A DNA stretch of 64,000 nucleotides, from contig CM040126.1 of assembly GCA_022559845.1 (NCBI GenBank), forward strand, positions 139,818,064-139,882,063. The letters run 5' to 3'. Each line of letters starts with the position of its first letter. The first letter of the stretch is position 1. This document shows, piece after piece, positions 9,725 to 21,740 of this stretch. The translations under genes and the position numbers were made by a program. This DNA comes from Amorphophallus konjac. Its lineage: Eukaryota; Streptophyta; Magnoliopsida; Alismatales; Araceae. The notes under the pieces are model-generated. The model was not told the origin of the DNA, searched no databases, and saw nothing but the letters and a program-made list of their open reading frames with translations.

Positions 9725-12720
9725 ATGATGTCTCGCTTTGATAATCAAACCAACATGTTTAATCCTAATTATAATCATGAGGATGCACAACCTAGCACGT
9801 CCCACACTACTCAATTTCAACATGTTCATCATGATCTTCACCATAATTCTTTTAAGGGGTCATGCCCTCATTCCTACGGTCTCGCCTGACCCATCGATAA
9901 TTTCCAATCTCGTGGTCCCCCACCTCATTCGCGAGCCACTATTCCTTCGGGACCGTCTCCTCCCGATGACAAGAATGTCTCCCGGATCTTGCATGCTATA
10001 GATCATCTCACCCCTCAACAAATCCAAGCCCTTAAGGCCGTTGTTAAGGGTGCACCTAGTTCTTCCTATTCTCCTTCCACTCCCATTCGGGTGGCCCATC
10101 ACCCGCCTCCCTCTCCTGTTCATATTCCCATTCGGGTGGCTTATCACCCACCTCCTTCTATTCCCATTCGGGTGGTCCATCATCCGCCTCCCTCTTCTAC
10201 ACATACTCCTCTTCGGATAATCCATCACCCAACTCCTTCTATTCCTCCTCCCTCACGGCCCCAAGGCCCTTTTATTCCTTGTAACCCGGCACGACTTGGT
10301 CCGTTTCCGGGTCATCCCGTTAATCCCCCTCCACGGCCATCTTATGCGGCCCCTCCTTCAAAACCACTATGTCAACCCTCCACTTCTCAAGTTACACACC
10401 TCCAACAGGTTCTTGTTGATAAAGTTGCTTCATTGGAGGAACAGTTTAAGAGGGTCACGAGCCCGCGGTCCGCACCTCCTCCTCCTTCTCCAATCAATCC
10501 TCTTCACGCCGTCCTGAACAAATTACAAAGATGGAGAGAGAATGGAAGGATAGGAGGGATGATTACGACATCAACAATGCAAGTGAACGAGTCGATAGAT
10601 TTCAACAATCAAGTGGACGCCGTTCGCCCTCCACCTATTCATCACACTCATCAACATAGCCCTCCGCCTCCGCATATGCAACACCATTACATTTCACCAC
10701 CAATCAACACGCCTCCACAGCGGTGTCCACTTGAACCCGACAATGAAGAGCCGACAATTGAAGAATTGAAGATGGTGCATGATGAAGCTCTGCGAGCACC
10801 CCTTCCGAGTTTCCTTCATTTTCCTCTCCCTCCACTACTACCAGATGAACCCTCTGCTCAGGACGATGCCACCGTCCACGAACCAACGCCCATTTTTGAG
10901 ACTTACTGGTGTTATGACGATGGGTCGATACTCCAATCACGCACTCCGACGCATCATGAGTCCTCTGCTATCCCTAACACCTCTCGCCCCTTCCGGCATT
11001 TCCTACGCACCACACCTCATCCCTCTGTGTTGATGTTGTTTCTTTGTGTGATGATGAGGTGGTGATGTGAATATGAATATAGTGATATGAGAGATGTGAG
11101 TGAAAGTGAGCAAGCAATAACCTAACTTAAACAATCACCAAACCAAAATCATGGGCATGTCATCAATGTTCATGTGAAGGAAAATAGAAACACACGCTGG
11201 GGCATGGAGCAAAGGAGTAAAACAAAAACACACACCGTAGGTGTGGAGCAAATGAAGTAAAGAGAAGAGCAAGCAAGATGACAATGATGAACAATACCCA
11301 ACTAAAGAAATGTGATCACCTCAAGGTAATTAAAATAGCAAAGCTAGGCTAAATACCTTGGAAAGAGGAGGATGCAACACCCGCCCACGGGAGATGAAAA
11401 CCAGAACTCTGCGAACAGAAACGGTCCAATATCAGGCCGAGTGTCATCTCACTCAGCTAGTAGAGGTGTTGTCCCTTTTGTACACTTCGTAGCTTAAAGG
11501 TCGCCACTCCGTGTGGCCCACCCACCCCACCCCCCGCCACAAAGATGGGCTTGTGTTTGTTGGGTCAGGGGTTTCCACGCATTGTGTCATTCTATAGATG
11601 TACAAATTTGAATGTCTCCTTTGAGATATTATCCCTCGTTGCACTCGGGGCTGGCTCTCTGGTTTTATCCTTTTGTTGGATAAGGGCTCTCATTTGGAAG
11701 AGGAGTGTTGTCTAGTAGTGATATTGTCCCTTTTGCACACTTTGTGGCTTAAAGGTATTGCCTCACCCCCAGGGCTTTGGGGCCTTACTTTATAAGCACA
11801 AGTCCATTTTGCAATAGACCACTTGAAGATAAAACTCCCAAGAGTCCACAAAAACAAACGGAAGCTTCTAAGGATCACTATCGAGAGAGAAATCATCAAA
11901 TCAAAACTCTACTTCGACCACGGCGTAGCAAAAAAAAGACAGTAAATCAGGACTGTCTGTCACATGAAACGGTCCTACGATAAACCGCCATTTGGATTTA
12001 ATGGTCCAAGGATAGACTGCTACCCTCAAAAGATAAGGCCAACAGGCGAAAACTTCGTGAACAGGACTCTGGAGCCAAGAAACAATCTAAAGTAACACTG
12101 GCACAATACCTCTAACGGTCATACGATAAATCGCCAGAGCTCAATGGATAACAAAGGATAAGGCGGAAGGATAAGACGTTGGCTCTGGACTCTGGCGTCA
12201 GCAAACGGTCCTAAGATAGACCGTAAAACGTCATCAAACGCCCATATAATAGACTGCTAGAGACAGAAGCGTGACAAAATGAATGAAAAGCCCACTAAGC
12301 TTCAACCCACGGAAAAATAAATAAGGAGCGAGACCCAATCAACGAGAATGACCCATGAAATAAGCCTCAAAGCTGACCAAGAAGACTCAATAAATGGCGT
12401 ATAACTCGGAGCATCGTAAAGATAAATAAGGAGATGACCCAACTCATTGTACACAAAACGGGTGTCAACACTCTGCTCCTCCCATTATACCTTCAATAGC
12501 CTCCACCACACCGGCCTCCGTCGAATCACGCACTAACCCTCCATCCATTATACTAATAGCCTCCACTCCACCAGCCTCCGCCGAGCCCACCACCAAACCT
12601 TCTCCAATCAACCTCTCATTACCGCCACCTCGGCCCTCCACTATACCTATAACGCCAAAACCAACTTTGCCTACCCCTCCATCTACCTCTATGCCCAAAC
12701 CCGTGGCAGATTCTGAGTAG
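9725..12720 (+). pseudogene. A1 ORF1: proline/histidine-rich protein, interrupted by a solo LTR
   Basis: The frame begins with ATG at 9725 or 9728, has one in-frame TGA (9887-9889), and stays open to 11027, where a solo LTR is inserted. The same frame resumes after the duplicated target site at 12471 and ends with TAG at 12718-12720. The protein is rich in Pro and His, with degenerate repeats of IRVAHHPPPS near 80-140 residues from the first Met and one short heptad-like stretch (LQQVLVDKVASLEEQFKRV). No zinc knuckle is seen. By position right after the leader it corresponds to the gag region of element B1, but the sequence similarity is low. Function is not known; a structural (Gag-like) role is the simplest guess. 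Confidence 0.55.
11028..12470 (-). mobile_element. Solo LTR of a B-type element, minus orientation
   Basis: On the minus strand it starts TGTTGACACCCGTTTT, like the B1 LTR (17155), and it ends ATCAACA. It is flanked by a perfect 5-bp target duplication CTCTG (11023-11027 and 12471-12475). It contains ACGGTC...GACCGT-type palindromes near 11968, 12115 and 12204, as in the B1 LTR, and a minus-strand TATAAAGT near 11787-11794. No internal region is present, so it arose by LTR-LTR recombination. It is shorter (1443 bp) than the B1 LTR (about 1990 bp) and well diverged. Confidence 0.85.
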
Positions 12721-14281
12721 GGTCCACCCCTTATTGTACTCGACCCAACCCCGTCCGCTTCCGAGCAAGGGAAGAAACTCAACATTTTTCCATCGACACC
12801 TTTCATTACACCTCCACTATCTATGGAGCCTTCCGCCTCTGCTTCACCTCCTTTTACTACTCGGAGTGGGTATATAGTTACAAGTACTTTTGCCGAAGAT
12901 GATCAAGAGTCGAGAAAGGGGGATTTGGCCACGGCTATGCTATTCAAGATGAAATAGTTTATTTGCTGAATGGCAATTCGTGTTCTTGTGCCGGGCATGG
13001 TTGAAGAGGTCAAGCCTCCGCCGCTACTCACTATAAGAAAAAGTCAACCTTTGATGCCGTGTAAGTCCATGCCCAGGGGCCGGGCAGGGCACGCCTCATT
13101 CCAACTTTTCAATCTCAAACCCATTCTTCAACACGAGGGGCGAATGCCCATTTTGTTCAACACTCTTCATACGCCACAATCCCTAGGCAACACGATGCTT
13201 CCCATTTTAACTTTTCAACTCTCTTACATTATTGCTCTTCGCCCTTCGAGGGAGTTGTCATTTAGTGTTAAAGTTTCATCATAGGCTTTTGCTTTATCCA
13301 TCGAGCCGTTTGGTTGTACGCTTTCATTGCTATGGCGGGGCAGTTATTCTTTTGCTAAGGGGCCTTCCGCTACCCTTTCCATTTTCTATTCTACTTCATC
13401 CACACTTTTGCTCATCACCGATTCCTCCTTATGGGCCACCCGTCGGGTGAGGAGGGGGTTCTCATCCTCTCACCCTTTGTGCTCATGACATTCCATACAT
13501 CCATTGCATTCGCGTGCATTTGCATTTTTTCTTTCCCAGGTTTTCGAACCCGCATCTTCCTCGCCTTATGGAACCTCCGGATCCTCCACATTCCCTATCT
13601 CATTCACCTCTACCTTCGGGATCTCCGGGTCCCCTGATGCTAGCCGGGCATCACGCCCCCTCCAGTTTTCTCCCAGGGCATCATGCCCACTCCCAACTCT
13701 TGCATCCAAACCATTCAGATTTCTCTCTCACCCTCCCAGGACATCGCGCCCCATGGTGTCTTATTCCTCTGGAACCTCCGGACCTCCCTCTTTGGGCATC
13801 GCGCCCCTCTACACCCTCATGTCCGGGTCCTCTAGGCTTCTCACGGATTTTCTCTAGGCATCGCGCCCCTTTTTATCTTATCCCTCCGGAACCTCCGGAT
13901 CCTTCCAGGCTTCACGTCCCTTTCTATCTTCCTCCGGAGCCTTCGGACCCTCCATCTTTCTTCCGATTCCTTCTCCTGCTCCTTCGGGACATCGCGTCCC
14001 TTATTCTATTCTTCCTTTTAAATCATCTCTTCCCTTCCCTTTTCCCAGGGCATCGTGACCCTCGATATTTTCTCCCTCTGGAACCTCTGGATTCTTCTTC
14101 CCATCATGATTCTCCTCCCATGCCTCCGGACTCTCCAGATTCCCCACTTTCCATCTACCAATTCCTCCTCTTGATCCCTCCTGATCTCGGGTCCGACCCA
14201 ATTTCTTCCACATCCACTGCTCTGGGCATTTGCCCATTCTCCCATTTCTTCCGAGGCTTTAGTCCTCACTCCTCCTCTTGA
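12721..14281 (+). pseudogene. A1 ORF2 remnant
   Basis: Decayed coding sequence. Around 12960-13010 short pieces (MAIRVLVPG) align with element B1 ORF2 (MPVRVLVPG at about 23081). Further on, 13230-13290 resembles the serine-rich centre of the same ORF. Stops and frameshifts are frequent. From 13514 to 14281 a Pro/Ser-rich frame is open, but its content comes from repeated CCTCCGGA and GGGCATCGCGCCC units, so it need not be protein-coding. The element B1 counterpart of this tail is 23816-24272. Confidence 0.4.
13630..14070 (+). repeat. GGGCATCGCGCCC hairpin repeats
   Basis: Eight degenerate copies of a short self-complementary word (GGGCATCACGCCC, GGGCATCATGCCC, GACATCGCGCCC, GGGCATCGCGCCC and others) occur roughly every 40-90 bp between 13645 and 14055, alternating with CTCCGGAACCTCCGGA units. 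Confidence 0.65.
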
Positions 14282-17114
14282 TTTTTCGCTTCTTCTGTAG
14301 ACCATTCCTTGTGATCAGGGTCTCAACACCTTAGCGAGGGAGTTCTAGCCCTCGCCTATTTTCTTTTATCCTTATTCGTCTGAGTCTGGTCTAGGTACCA
14401 CTCTTTCTTGTTAAGCCACTTCAAACCTTGGCTTCCAATATTTTTATCTGCCACTTGAGGAGAAATCCCATGATAATCAAGATCGCCTCCGGCAACTGCT
14501 GTTTCATAAGGTTGCAAGGTAACATTTTTGCGTAAGATTTGCATTCTTGATTTCATCATTCTTCATGCACTGTTTTTGAAATGAAGTGCTTCTTAATATG
14601 ATTAAGAGTGGTATTTTAGGCCTTTAACCTAGGTCTTTATCTTTATTGAATCTAAAAAAAATAAAAAAAAGAGTCTTTAGGCTTGCTTTTGCAGCACTTT
14701 GGCTATAAGAACCCCGCGCTAGGAGTTCGACATCCCCTCCCCACTTGTTAAGGGTAACCCTTAGCTCGGCACTCCACACACTTTACGGCGTCCTAGGTCG
14801 GCCTCCTTTGGTAAAACATTGTTGCTGCTTTGGCAATGCCATGCGTATGCATGAAAGTTTTTTCTCTTCTTTACTCGACTAAATGCAGGGGCAAGAGGTT
14901 GACGGGTGAGATGACCAACCTAGGTACTCCCCAATACTAGAGAAGTCTCAAATAGGGGCCGTTTTGACCCAAATCAAAATGAGTTTTCATGATATATCTA
15001 GCCAAAAGGGCTTATATCAAAGTCAAAATTCAATAAACGCAAAATTATGAGATAAAAGCATGTCAAGAGAGGCAAAGTCCCCGCAGTGAAAATCCTAGTC
15101 GTATGCATGTCAAGGGTCTAAAAATCAAAGGCACAAAGCCCCGACGTAACAAACCACCTCTTTGAGGGGTAATACCTTGGACGAATTCGAGTCCTGATAT
15201 CTCCAATCCGACATAAGGCTTATCTCCAATTATTCTTCTCTTCTCCCTCCAAGACAGAGTGTTTCTCGGGTATGATCTTGGTAGGGGCACCGTTATCTAA
15301 GGATAGCTAGTTATAGGGCGTCACCCTCAATGCACGACCGGCATTGGGCATTTTTTTAGCGAAAGGGGAAGGAACGAGGATCCCTAACTAGTGGTTTGAA
15401 ACTCCTTGATACTGCATTAGCAATGTGTAAACCAAAATTCCTAAAAAAATGAATATTTCCAAAATCTAAAACAAATTCAAATATCTTCAAAAAAATCTAA
15501 AAAATTCAAATATCTTCAAGAAAAATCTTAAAAAATCAAATATCCTAAAAAATCCAAAAAATTTCAATATTTTCCAAAACCTACAAAAATTTGCACATTT
15601 CAAAAATCCAAAAAAAAATTGCATTATATTTTTTGGTGTTATTTTACAGGGACATTTCTTTTTACAAGGACCAAGAACTTAGGATGAGTCCACTTCTCGC
15701 CTGCATCATTAATGACTCACATCAATCCCCGTGATTTGCCATTCTGGGCACTCTCGATTGTCATCTCTCTATCCTTCAAAGTGATTCTTGCTGATTCGAG
15801 TATGATTATTCCTATCATTCTGAGCAATGCACTACCAAATCTCCTGATTACTCTTGCCGCCCTACACATCATTCTCCTACAAGGCATTCTTGCCAATTCT
15901 TATCTGGGCATTCTGATCATTCCAATCCGAATCGTTCAAACTGATTAGCCAAGTTGGTCCTCCTCATGCCTTAAAAGAAACAATGCCAAAGTTTTGATGT
16001 TATGCTTTCACGTTTTTGATATCATGCCATAATACTTTGATGTTTTACGATATCATGCTTTGATGATTCACATGCTAAATAATGATTTAATTCATGCTAT
16101 TCATGCTATGGCTGTTGAACTTCAATTGCTTTATGCTTCACGATATCTTGGCTAATGAATCTTTGAATGCAGGAAGAAGCTCTTGGTCCCACCGTCCGGG
16201 CATCATCATCAAAGTCCCACGGTGTTTGCACCCCATTTCTCAGTTCCCTTATGCCTATTGCTATCACCATCTCCCCCTGTATGCAATTTACTATAAGCTA
16301 TCTATACTTTTAGATTATATCAAGGACCTTGTGACTTTGGTAAATCTGAAATTTGAGTTCGCTTTCATCAAAAATAATGATAATTCCAGATGAATCTTAG
16401 TCGCACGGATAGGCCGTTGAGCCGTCTAAGACTAGGGACGATGGTGCCCTTTTATGAGTTGGTACGCGGATAAATGGGCTTCGGCTTAGTATCAGCTTGC
16501 GAAATTGATTTCTTGACCCAGTCTGGACAGCTTAATAATATTATCCTCGATTATCTTCTATTTTAATTTGTTTAAAAATATTCTCTTTAAGCCCAGCATG
16601 CATTCATGTAGGAATTTGAATCAACTTTGGAAAAACATTCTGATAAGGTAATTTTGAGAGTCAATTGATCCTTCAGTTCCAAGATATGAGATATTCATTG
16701 CCGAATTGGATCATCAGTTCGTCATGTCGCCGTTTTGGGCTATTTCTCAAAAACCCTTTGTTTGGATTTTCTATCCTCTTATTTAATCTCTTTTCCTCAG
16801 ACCCACCTTGACTGCAACACGTCCACATTAGCTGGTAACCGCTCTCCAATGGTGAAACCTACATGTTTGTGACCTGGGGGTACTTCCACCGCGCTGGAAT
16901 TTGATCGCTCCCTTTATCTCCTTCATGCCCGCATGCACACTTCCCCCTTTTATCCAAACAATTGTTGCTTTCATTAAAATTCTGGAGATTACTTCATGTC
17001 GAGCTTTTGATTTGATTCTCATCAAGGATGTTGATCGCGTGTCTCATCACACCTTGGCATCTACTTTTCAGTTCGCTCTGCTCCCTTACAAAGTAGACGC
17101 CAAGGCGGGGTAGC
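14282..17114 (+). other. A1 non-coding 3' internal region with A-rich array and polypurine tract
   Basis: No gene is supported. The order of landmarks matches 24273-27295 of element B1: GAGGGAGTTCTAGCCCTCG (14336), a CGCTAGGAGT block (about 14717), TGCTGCTTTGGC (14823), GAGATGACCAACCTAG (14907), then an A-rich array (15425-15640) built of AAATCTAAAAAATTCAAATA-like units. The polypurine tract CAAGGCGGGGTAGC (17101-17114) directly precedes the 3' LTR. Confidence 0.65.
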
Positions 17115-17154
17115 TGTAGATACGCCAAAATTGACATTACTGTGAGTGCATCTC
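17115..17154 (+). repeat. First 40 bp of the A1 3' LTR
   Basis: Matches the first 40 bp of the 5' LTR (6317 on) with two substitutions, then stops at the B1 insertion. Its last five bases, ATCTC, are the left copy of the B1 target site. The LTR continues at 29293. Confidence 0.9.
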
Positions 17155-17797
17155 TGTTGACACCCGTTTTAGCCCACAAGTTGTGTCATTTCTCTTATTC
17201 ATCATTTTTGATGTCCCGAATTAACCATTATTTTGGAGCTTCATTGGATGGACTTTGAGCCCATTTTTACCATTCCCTATCCTTTGAGTCTTGGAGATCA
17301 TGATTTCTTAGAGCCCTGGAGCTTATCTTATCAAATTCCGGCTTCCAAGTGGACTTACGGCCCATTTAGGCCGGCTTCCATCAAGCAATCGGCTCTCTCT
17401 CACTGTGCAGTCCTGGAAGTGGTTCTTTTTCACCCTCTTTCAGTCCTATATTCGAAATGTTGTCTTCACCAAAGTTGTTCATCATTCGAAGATATACAAT
17501 TTCTTCTTCTAAGCCATTGGCCAGTTCTGCCCCGATTGTGAGTTATGTGCATTTTTCCAGCAGGCTGTGTTGTTCACCTATGTCCCAGAATTTTCCTCTC
17601 TCTTCCAGCCCCATTTTCTCCCTCTTCTGATCATTTTCTCATCTTGCTTTCTTCATGAAAGTTGTTCCTCTCTCAGTTATCTACAATACCTTCTTCTACC
17701 ACTTTCGCTAGTTCTGTCCCGTTTGAGAGCTACGCTTCAATTTCTAAAGTCACGCGTAGTCTGCCCGGAATCTGCCTTCATCGATGTGAAGGTCTAG

Positions 17798-17984
17798 TGT
17801 AGGTGCGTTACATCAGTGTAACGGTCTATCGTAAGACCGTCAGAGCATTGTGACGGTCTACTGTAGATGCGTCACAGTCAAACTTGCCCGAAATCATCCC
17901 GTTCGATTCCCAGAGTGTGACGTACCTACCCTAGTCCGTTACATCACTCTGACGGTCTTACGATAGACCGTTACACGCACCTGA
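17798..17984. repeat. Nested inverted repeats in the B1 LTR
   Basis: Arms 17818-17845 and 17947-17974 are 28-bp exact reverse complements (core ACGGTCTATCGTAAGACCGT, itself nearly palindromic). Outer pieces AGGTGCGT and ACGCACCT extend the stem, and two smaller hairpins (TGTGACG...CGTCACA and TGTGACG...CGTTACA) lie inside. The 3' LTR has the same structure near 27958-28117 with two mismatches between the arms. Confidence 0.85.
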
Positions 17985-18395
17985 GAGTCCAATTCGTGCT
18001 GGACTCTGCTCCGTTTCTATGCGTCGTGGCCCCCTTGCAGAGTCCATAACTTCTTGAATTCTACTCCGAATTGAGCGCCGTTTGTTCCTATGGTTTCTCC
18101 TTGGTATTATCTTGAATTCAGTCCAAAGAACTCCAATTTTCATTAGCTATATCTCTCGGGAGTTGGTTCGCAAGATCAGGATTTAAGTATCCTAGTTCAA
18201 CTAAAACTCTGCAGATAAGGCTCCGGGGCTACCTTCCAAGAGCCATATCTTCTAGAATCCTCCTCCGAATTGATCTCCGTTTGTTCCTATCTCTTGTCCT
18301 TAGTATTATCTCGAGTTTAATCTATAGAACCTGATTTATCTTGGACTCTATCTCCGAGAATCGTGATAAGAAGACGAGGCTTTCTTTCAAAACTC

Positions 18396-18403
18396 TATAA
18401 AAA
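18396..18403 (+). promoter_or_regulatory. TATA box of the B1 5' LTR
   Basis: TATAAAAACTGCC, conserved in the 3' LTR at 28538. It lies about 430 bp downstream of the palindrome cluster, so the palindromes would be in U3. Confidence 0.65.
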
Positions 18404-19144
18404 CTGCCCAGTTCGCAGTTGCAAAGGGGGGCTCTTTCCAGACGTGGGGCGAAGCCATGCTGCAACGCCGACTCACAACTTTGACCCTATCTTGAAGAGG
18501 GAAGTATTAGCTTTCAATTCCATCCTTTTGGGCTTGATTTCATGGTCTACACTCTTAGTTCTAGTCTCCTCAAAATCACAAATCATCACAGTTTTCTGTA
18601 TTTTCTGCTACACATGCATTTTTCTCCGTTTTGCATCATTGATTTCTCTCTATTCTCTCAATCAAATCTCGTGATTTCAAATCTCATGCATGCACAACAC
18701 ACCCACCTATCTTTTCCACCCTTCCACAGGGTTAAAAACCTCCCCCCGGTGCGTTCTCCCCCTTTTATTCATGCTATTTTATCACTTTGGGCAGATTTCT
18801 ACACTTCATGTTCTAATGGGTTTTTACCTTTGTGTTTCATCTTTGTTTTGTAGGAGAGCATGAATACAACGTGAGGCCCTCTTCATCTAGCCGGCTGGAA
18901 GAGGTCGATCCCACACCATTCCCCGCATCCCGTTCTCAAGCGCGATCAAGTCTTCATACTTTTCTGAGGTATACGGCGCCGTTGCACTCCTTTCTTCATC
19001 CTTGCGGCGTTGTTAATCCTTGGTGGCGATCACGGTTAGTATTTCTATCCTTTCATCCCCCTTGTCTTTGATTCACATGTTTATGCATGTATGTATTTAA
19101 AGAGGGTGGGATAAGAATCTAATTAAAACAAATCAACACTTTTT

Positions 19145-19162
19145 TGGCGATCACGGTGGGAC
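19145..19162 (+). other. Primer binding site of element B1
   Basis: TGGCGATCACGGTGGGAC starts six bases after the LTR end. A1 has the same sequence with one difference at the matching place. The tRNA is not identified. Confidence 0.65.
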
Positions 19163-19269
19163 ACCAATACCCATCACGCTTGTTTTCATGCTCTTTTGTT
19201 AGTTGGGTGGGTGCATGTTCATATTTAGGTGATATTTCCTCCATCCTCCCACAATTTTTGATGTTTTGC

Positions 19270-19900
19270 GGGCTCTGGTTATGTGACGGTCTTATGCTAG
19301 ACCGTCACTGTCATATAACGGTCATTTGGTAGACCGTTACAGCTTCTGGCAGGTCTTGCGCGCATGCTCACAGGGCCATATTCATCGGGACATAACTTTT
19401 GATCCCGGAGTCCGATTGAGCTGATTCTTATTGCGTTGGATAGCACTTTGTATTATCTTTCCATCCATAGATCATTTGCATCATTTGGTTAACATTTGAA
19501 TATTCTAATATTGTCCAACTTTTTGAGTTTTGTGCATAAGTTCTGCAGGCAGGCTTAGGGACAGGTTCACAGGTACATCTTTACTCAAGGATTTGACTAC
19601 CTTCCCAATGTCTGATTGCCCTGATTTTTGTTCCATTGGATAGTCCTTTGTATTGTCTTTCCATCCATATACTACTTGAACCATTTGGGTCATGTTTGCT
19701 TAGTTAAAAATTGTCATAATTTTAGTATTTTGTCCATAAAATCTGCATGTGGTCTGCGCATAGGTTCACGGGGGCATCTTTGCTCAGTGATTTGATTGAC
19801 CTCCCGGGGTCAGATTGATCTGTTCTTGGGCCCGTTGTGCAGACCTTTATATTGTCTTTCCATCCATATACTATTTGGCTTAGTTGGACAATGTTTGCAT
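19270..19900 (+). repeat. Three 200-bp tandem repeats and two hairpins in the B1 leader
   Basis: TTTCCATCCAT recurs at 19458, 19658 and 19857, a period of about 200 bp, with matching upstream text (GATTGA/CTGATTCTTG type) and downstream text (CATTTGG...TGTTTGC). In the first unit are two hairpins, 19283-19308 (GTGACGGTCT and complement) and 19316-19339 (TAACGGTC and complement), the same family as the LTR palindromes. Confidence 0.75.
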
Positions 19901-20568
19901 AGTTTAATTCTGTCTTGATTTTCTAGTTTTAAGCTAGAATTTGCATGCACTCCGGTGCACATAGGGCCATACATTGCATATCATAGTTGCATTCTCCTAC
20001 CTTGGTGCGTGGACCTCTTGTCTCCATATTCCTTGGAGCCGACCAGGAAAGCACATCAGGGACCTCCATAAGTCCCCGTGAGCCGTGGATTCCCACACGG
20101 ACGCCGGGCTGGTTGTACCTTTCCACACCTTAGGCTTGCATTTGCATACGTGTGAGGGAGTTAGCCTTAGTCAACCCAAAGTTTGGACCTTATTCCCATA
20201 GGATTCCTATCTTGAGGGAATTATTATTAATTCAAATCATTAAAAGGTCTATTAAAATCTCTAAAATATTTCCCATCATATCAACTTGTTTGACTTGGGT
20301 GAAAACTCTCACATTGCATTGTTCATGTTGATTAGGCTTGTCCAAGCCCATTAGTGATTTTTGTGTTGCATTCTTTCATCATCCATATGTTTTGTTGTTG
20401 TTAGGCCCATTTAGCTTAGCCCATTTTGTGTGTCTATTATCCCGTGGTCCGTTGTCTATTCGTCTTTGCATTAGTGGGTGAGCCCTCCTTGTTCTCAAGC
20501 CCATTAAGCCATTGCTTCCCCACTTGTATTGTCTTTGATCTCCTTGTATTAAGTCTCCATTTTCCCTC

Positions 20569-21740
20569 ATGGAGCATCATTCCAACCCCTTGTATCATCA
20601 TTTTCCCCAATTTTCTTCCTATTCCCGTGTGGAATCCTCTTCCCATGCGGGCCCATCTTCTCATGGTCTTTCTGACCCATATGAGGAACATGCCAATATC
20701 ATGGCCCATCTATCATGCCTAGTTCGCCAAATGGACGCATCATTACGTCTCATCTTAATGGGCCTTCTTCTCATAATGGGCCATCTTCTGTTCATGGGCC
20801 TCTTTCTTCTCCTTCATATGCTACTGGCCCGATTTCTAATGGGACTTATTTTCTTAATGGGCCTCATTATTCTGCCCATGTTGCTGCTGGCCCATTCAAC
20901 CCATATGCTCATGCCTCTTCCAGGCCCACATATCCTTCCATTCCCGGAATGGGCCCGTCTTCTTCTCAGCCCGGATCCTCTTATCCGGCCCATTACTATC
21001 ATACTGGTCCAAATTCACAACCTCTTACTCAAGTTGGCCCATATTCTTCTCGATCTCTCCCTACCCAGGAGATGATTGCTCAAACCCAACGCCATCTTGA
21101 TGAGCTTCAACGTCGGATCGATCCCAAATCCTCTTTAAGTGTTCCGTTCGCTTTCCAAGGTCTTCGGCTCCCACCTCCATCATAAATTCCCACATATCGC
21201 CGTTATAGTGGAGTCAGTGACCCGTATGTGCACTTGAAGGAGTTTGTTTATGAGTCGGCCCAATTTCGACATGACCAACACTTGATGGCTTATCTGTTTG
21301 GTCTGTCATTGGAAGGCCCAGCTCGGGATTGGTTCTTCTCTCTTCCGCAAGAGCAAGTCGTGAATTTTCAAGCCGTGCAAGGGAAATTTCTTCAGCAGTT
21401 TCAAGGCCATGTTGGGCCCAAGTACTCTATTGTGGATCTGGCCCATGAGATGATGAAGCCTGAAGAGGAGTTTTCTACCTTTGCCGATCGTTGGCGTCGC
21501 CTTGCCACGCAGGTCCCGGGGCACATACCGGAGGGAGAGCAAATCAAGATGCTGATATCCAATGCCGTGCCTGAGTATCAGTTTATCTTAGCCCTCAACG
21601 ACATCACCTCCTGGCAACAGTTACACAGCCGAGCCCGCTTCATTCGCCAACAAATCCAAGATTCCCTTGACCCCGAGTCTCCACCATCCACCTCCACATA
21701 TCAACTTTCACCTCCACGTGCCAATCCTACGCTCCCATGA
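20569..21740 (+). pseudogene. B1 gag: capsid-like protein
   Basis: ATG at 20569 starts a Ser/His/Pro-rich N terminus. There is one frameshift between about 20715 and 20750 and one in-frame TAA (21183-21185), after which the same frame gives a clear retrotransposon Gag domain (about 21220-21640). Its recognisable parts are the DPYVHLKEFVYESAQF start, GPARDWFFSLP, FLQQFQGHVGPK and the C-terminal FADRWRRLA region. This resembles the Retrotrans_gag family of plant Gypsy elements. The frame ends with TGA at 21738, overlapping the ATG of the next ORF (ATGA). It would form the particle shell in the cytoplasm if intact; with two lesions it is probably dead in this copy. Confidence 0.75.

Larger units (their letters stand above)
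17155..19138 (+). repeat. 5' LTR of element B1 (1984 bp)
   Basis: Ends are TGTTGA...TCAACA. The 3' LTR (27296-29287, 1992 bp) differs by scattered substitutions and small indels, estimated by eye at a few percent. It contains the palindrome cluster (17798-17984), a TATA box (18396), a duplicated block of about 197 bp (about 18045 and 18242, around CTCCGAATTGA), and TGGCGATCACGGTTAG at 19024, a near copy of the PBS. Confidence 0.9.

Noticed and set aside
13514..14281. 255-codon Pro/Leu-rich ORF
   Set aside because: Content follows the CTCCGGA and GGGCATCGCGCCC repeats, and an alternative frame is also open, so coding is not supported as such.
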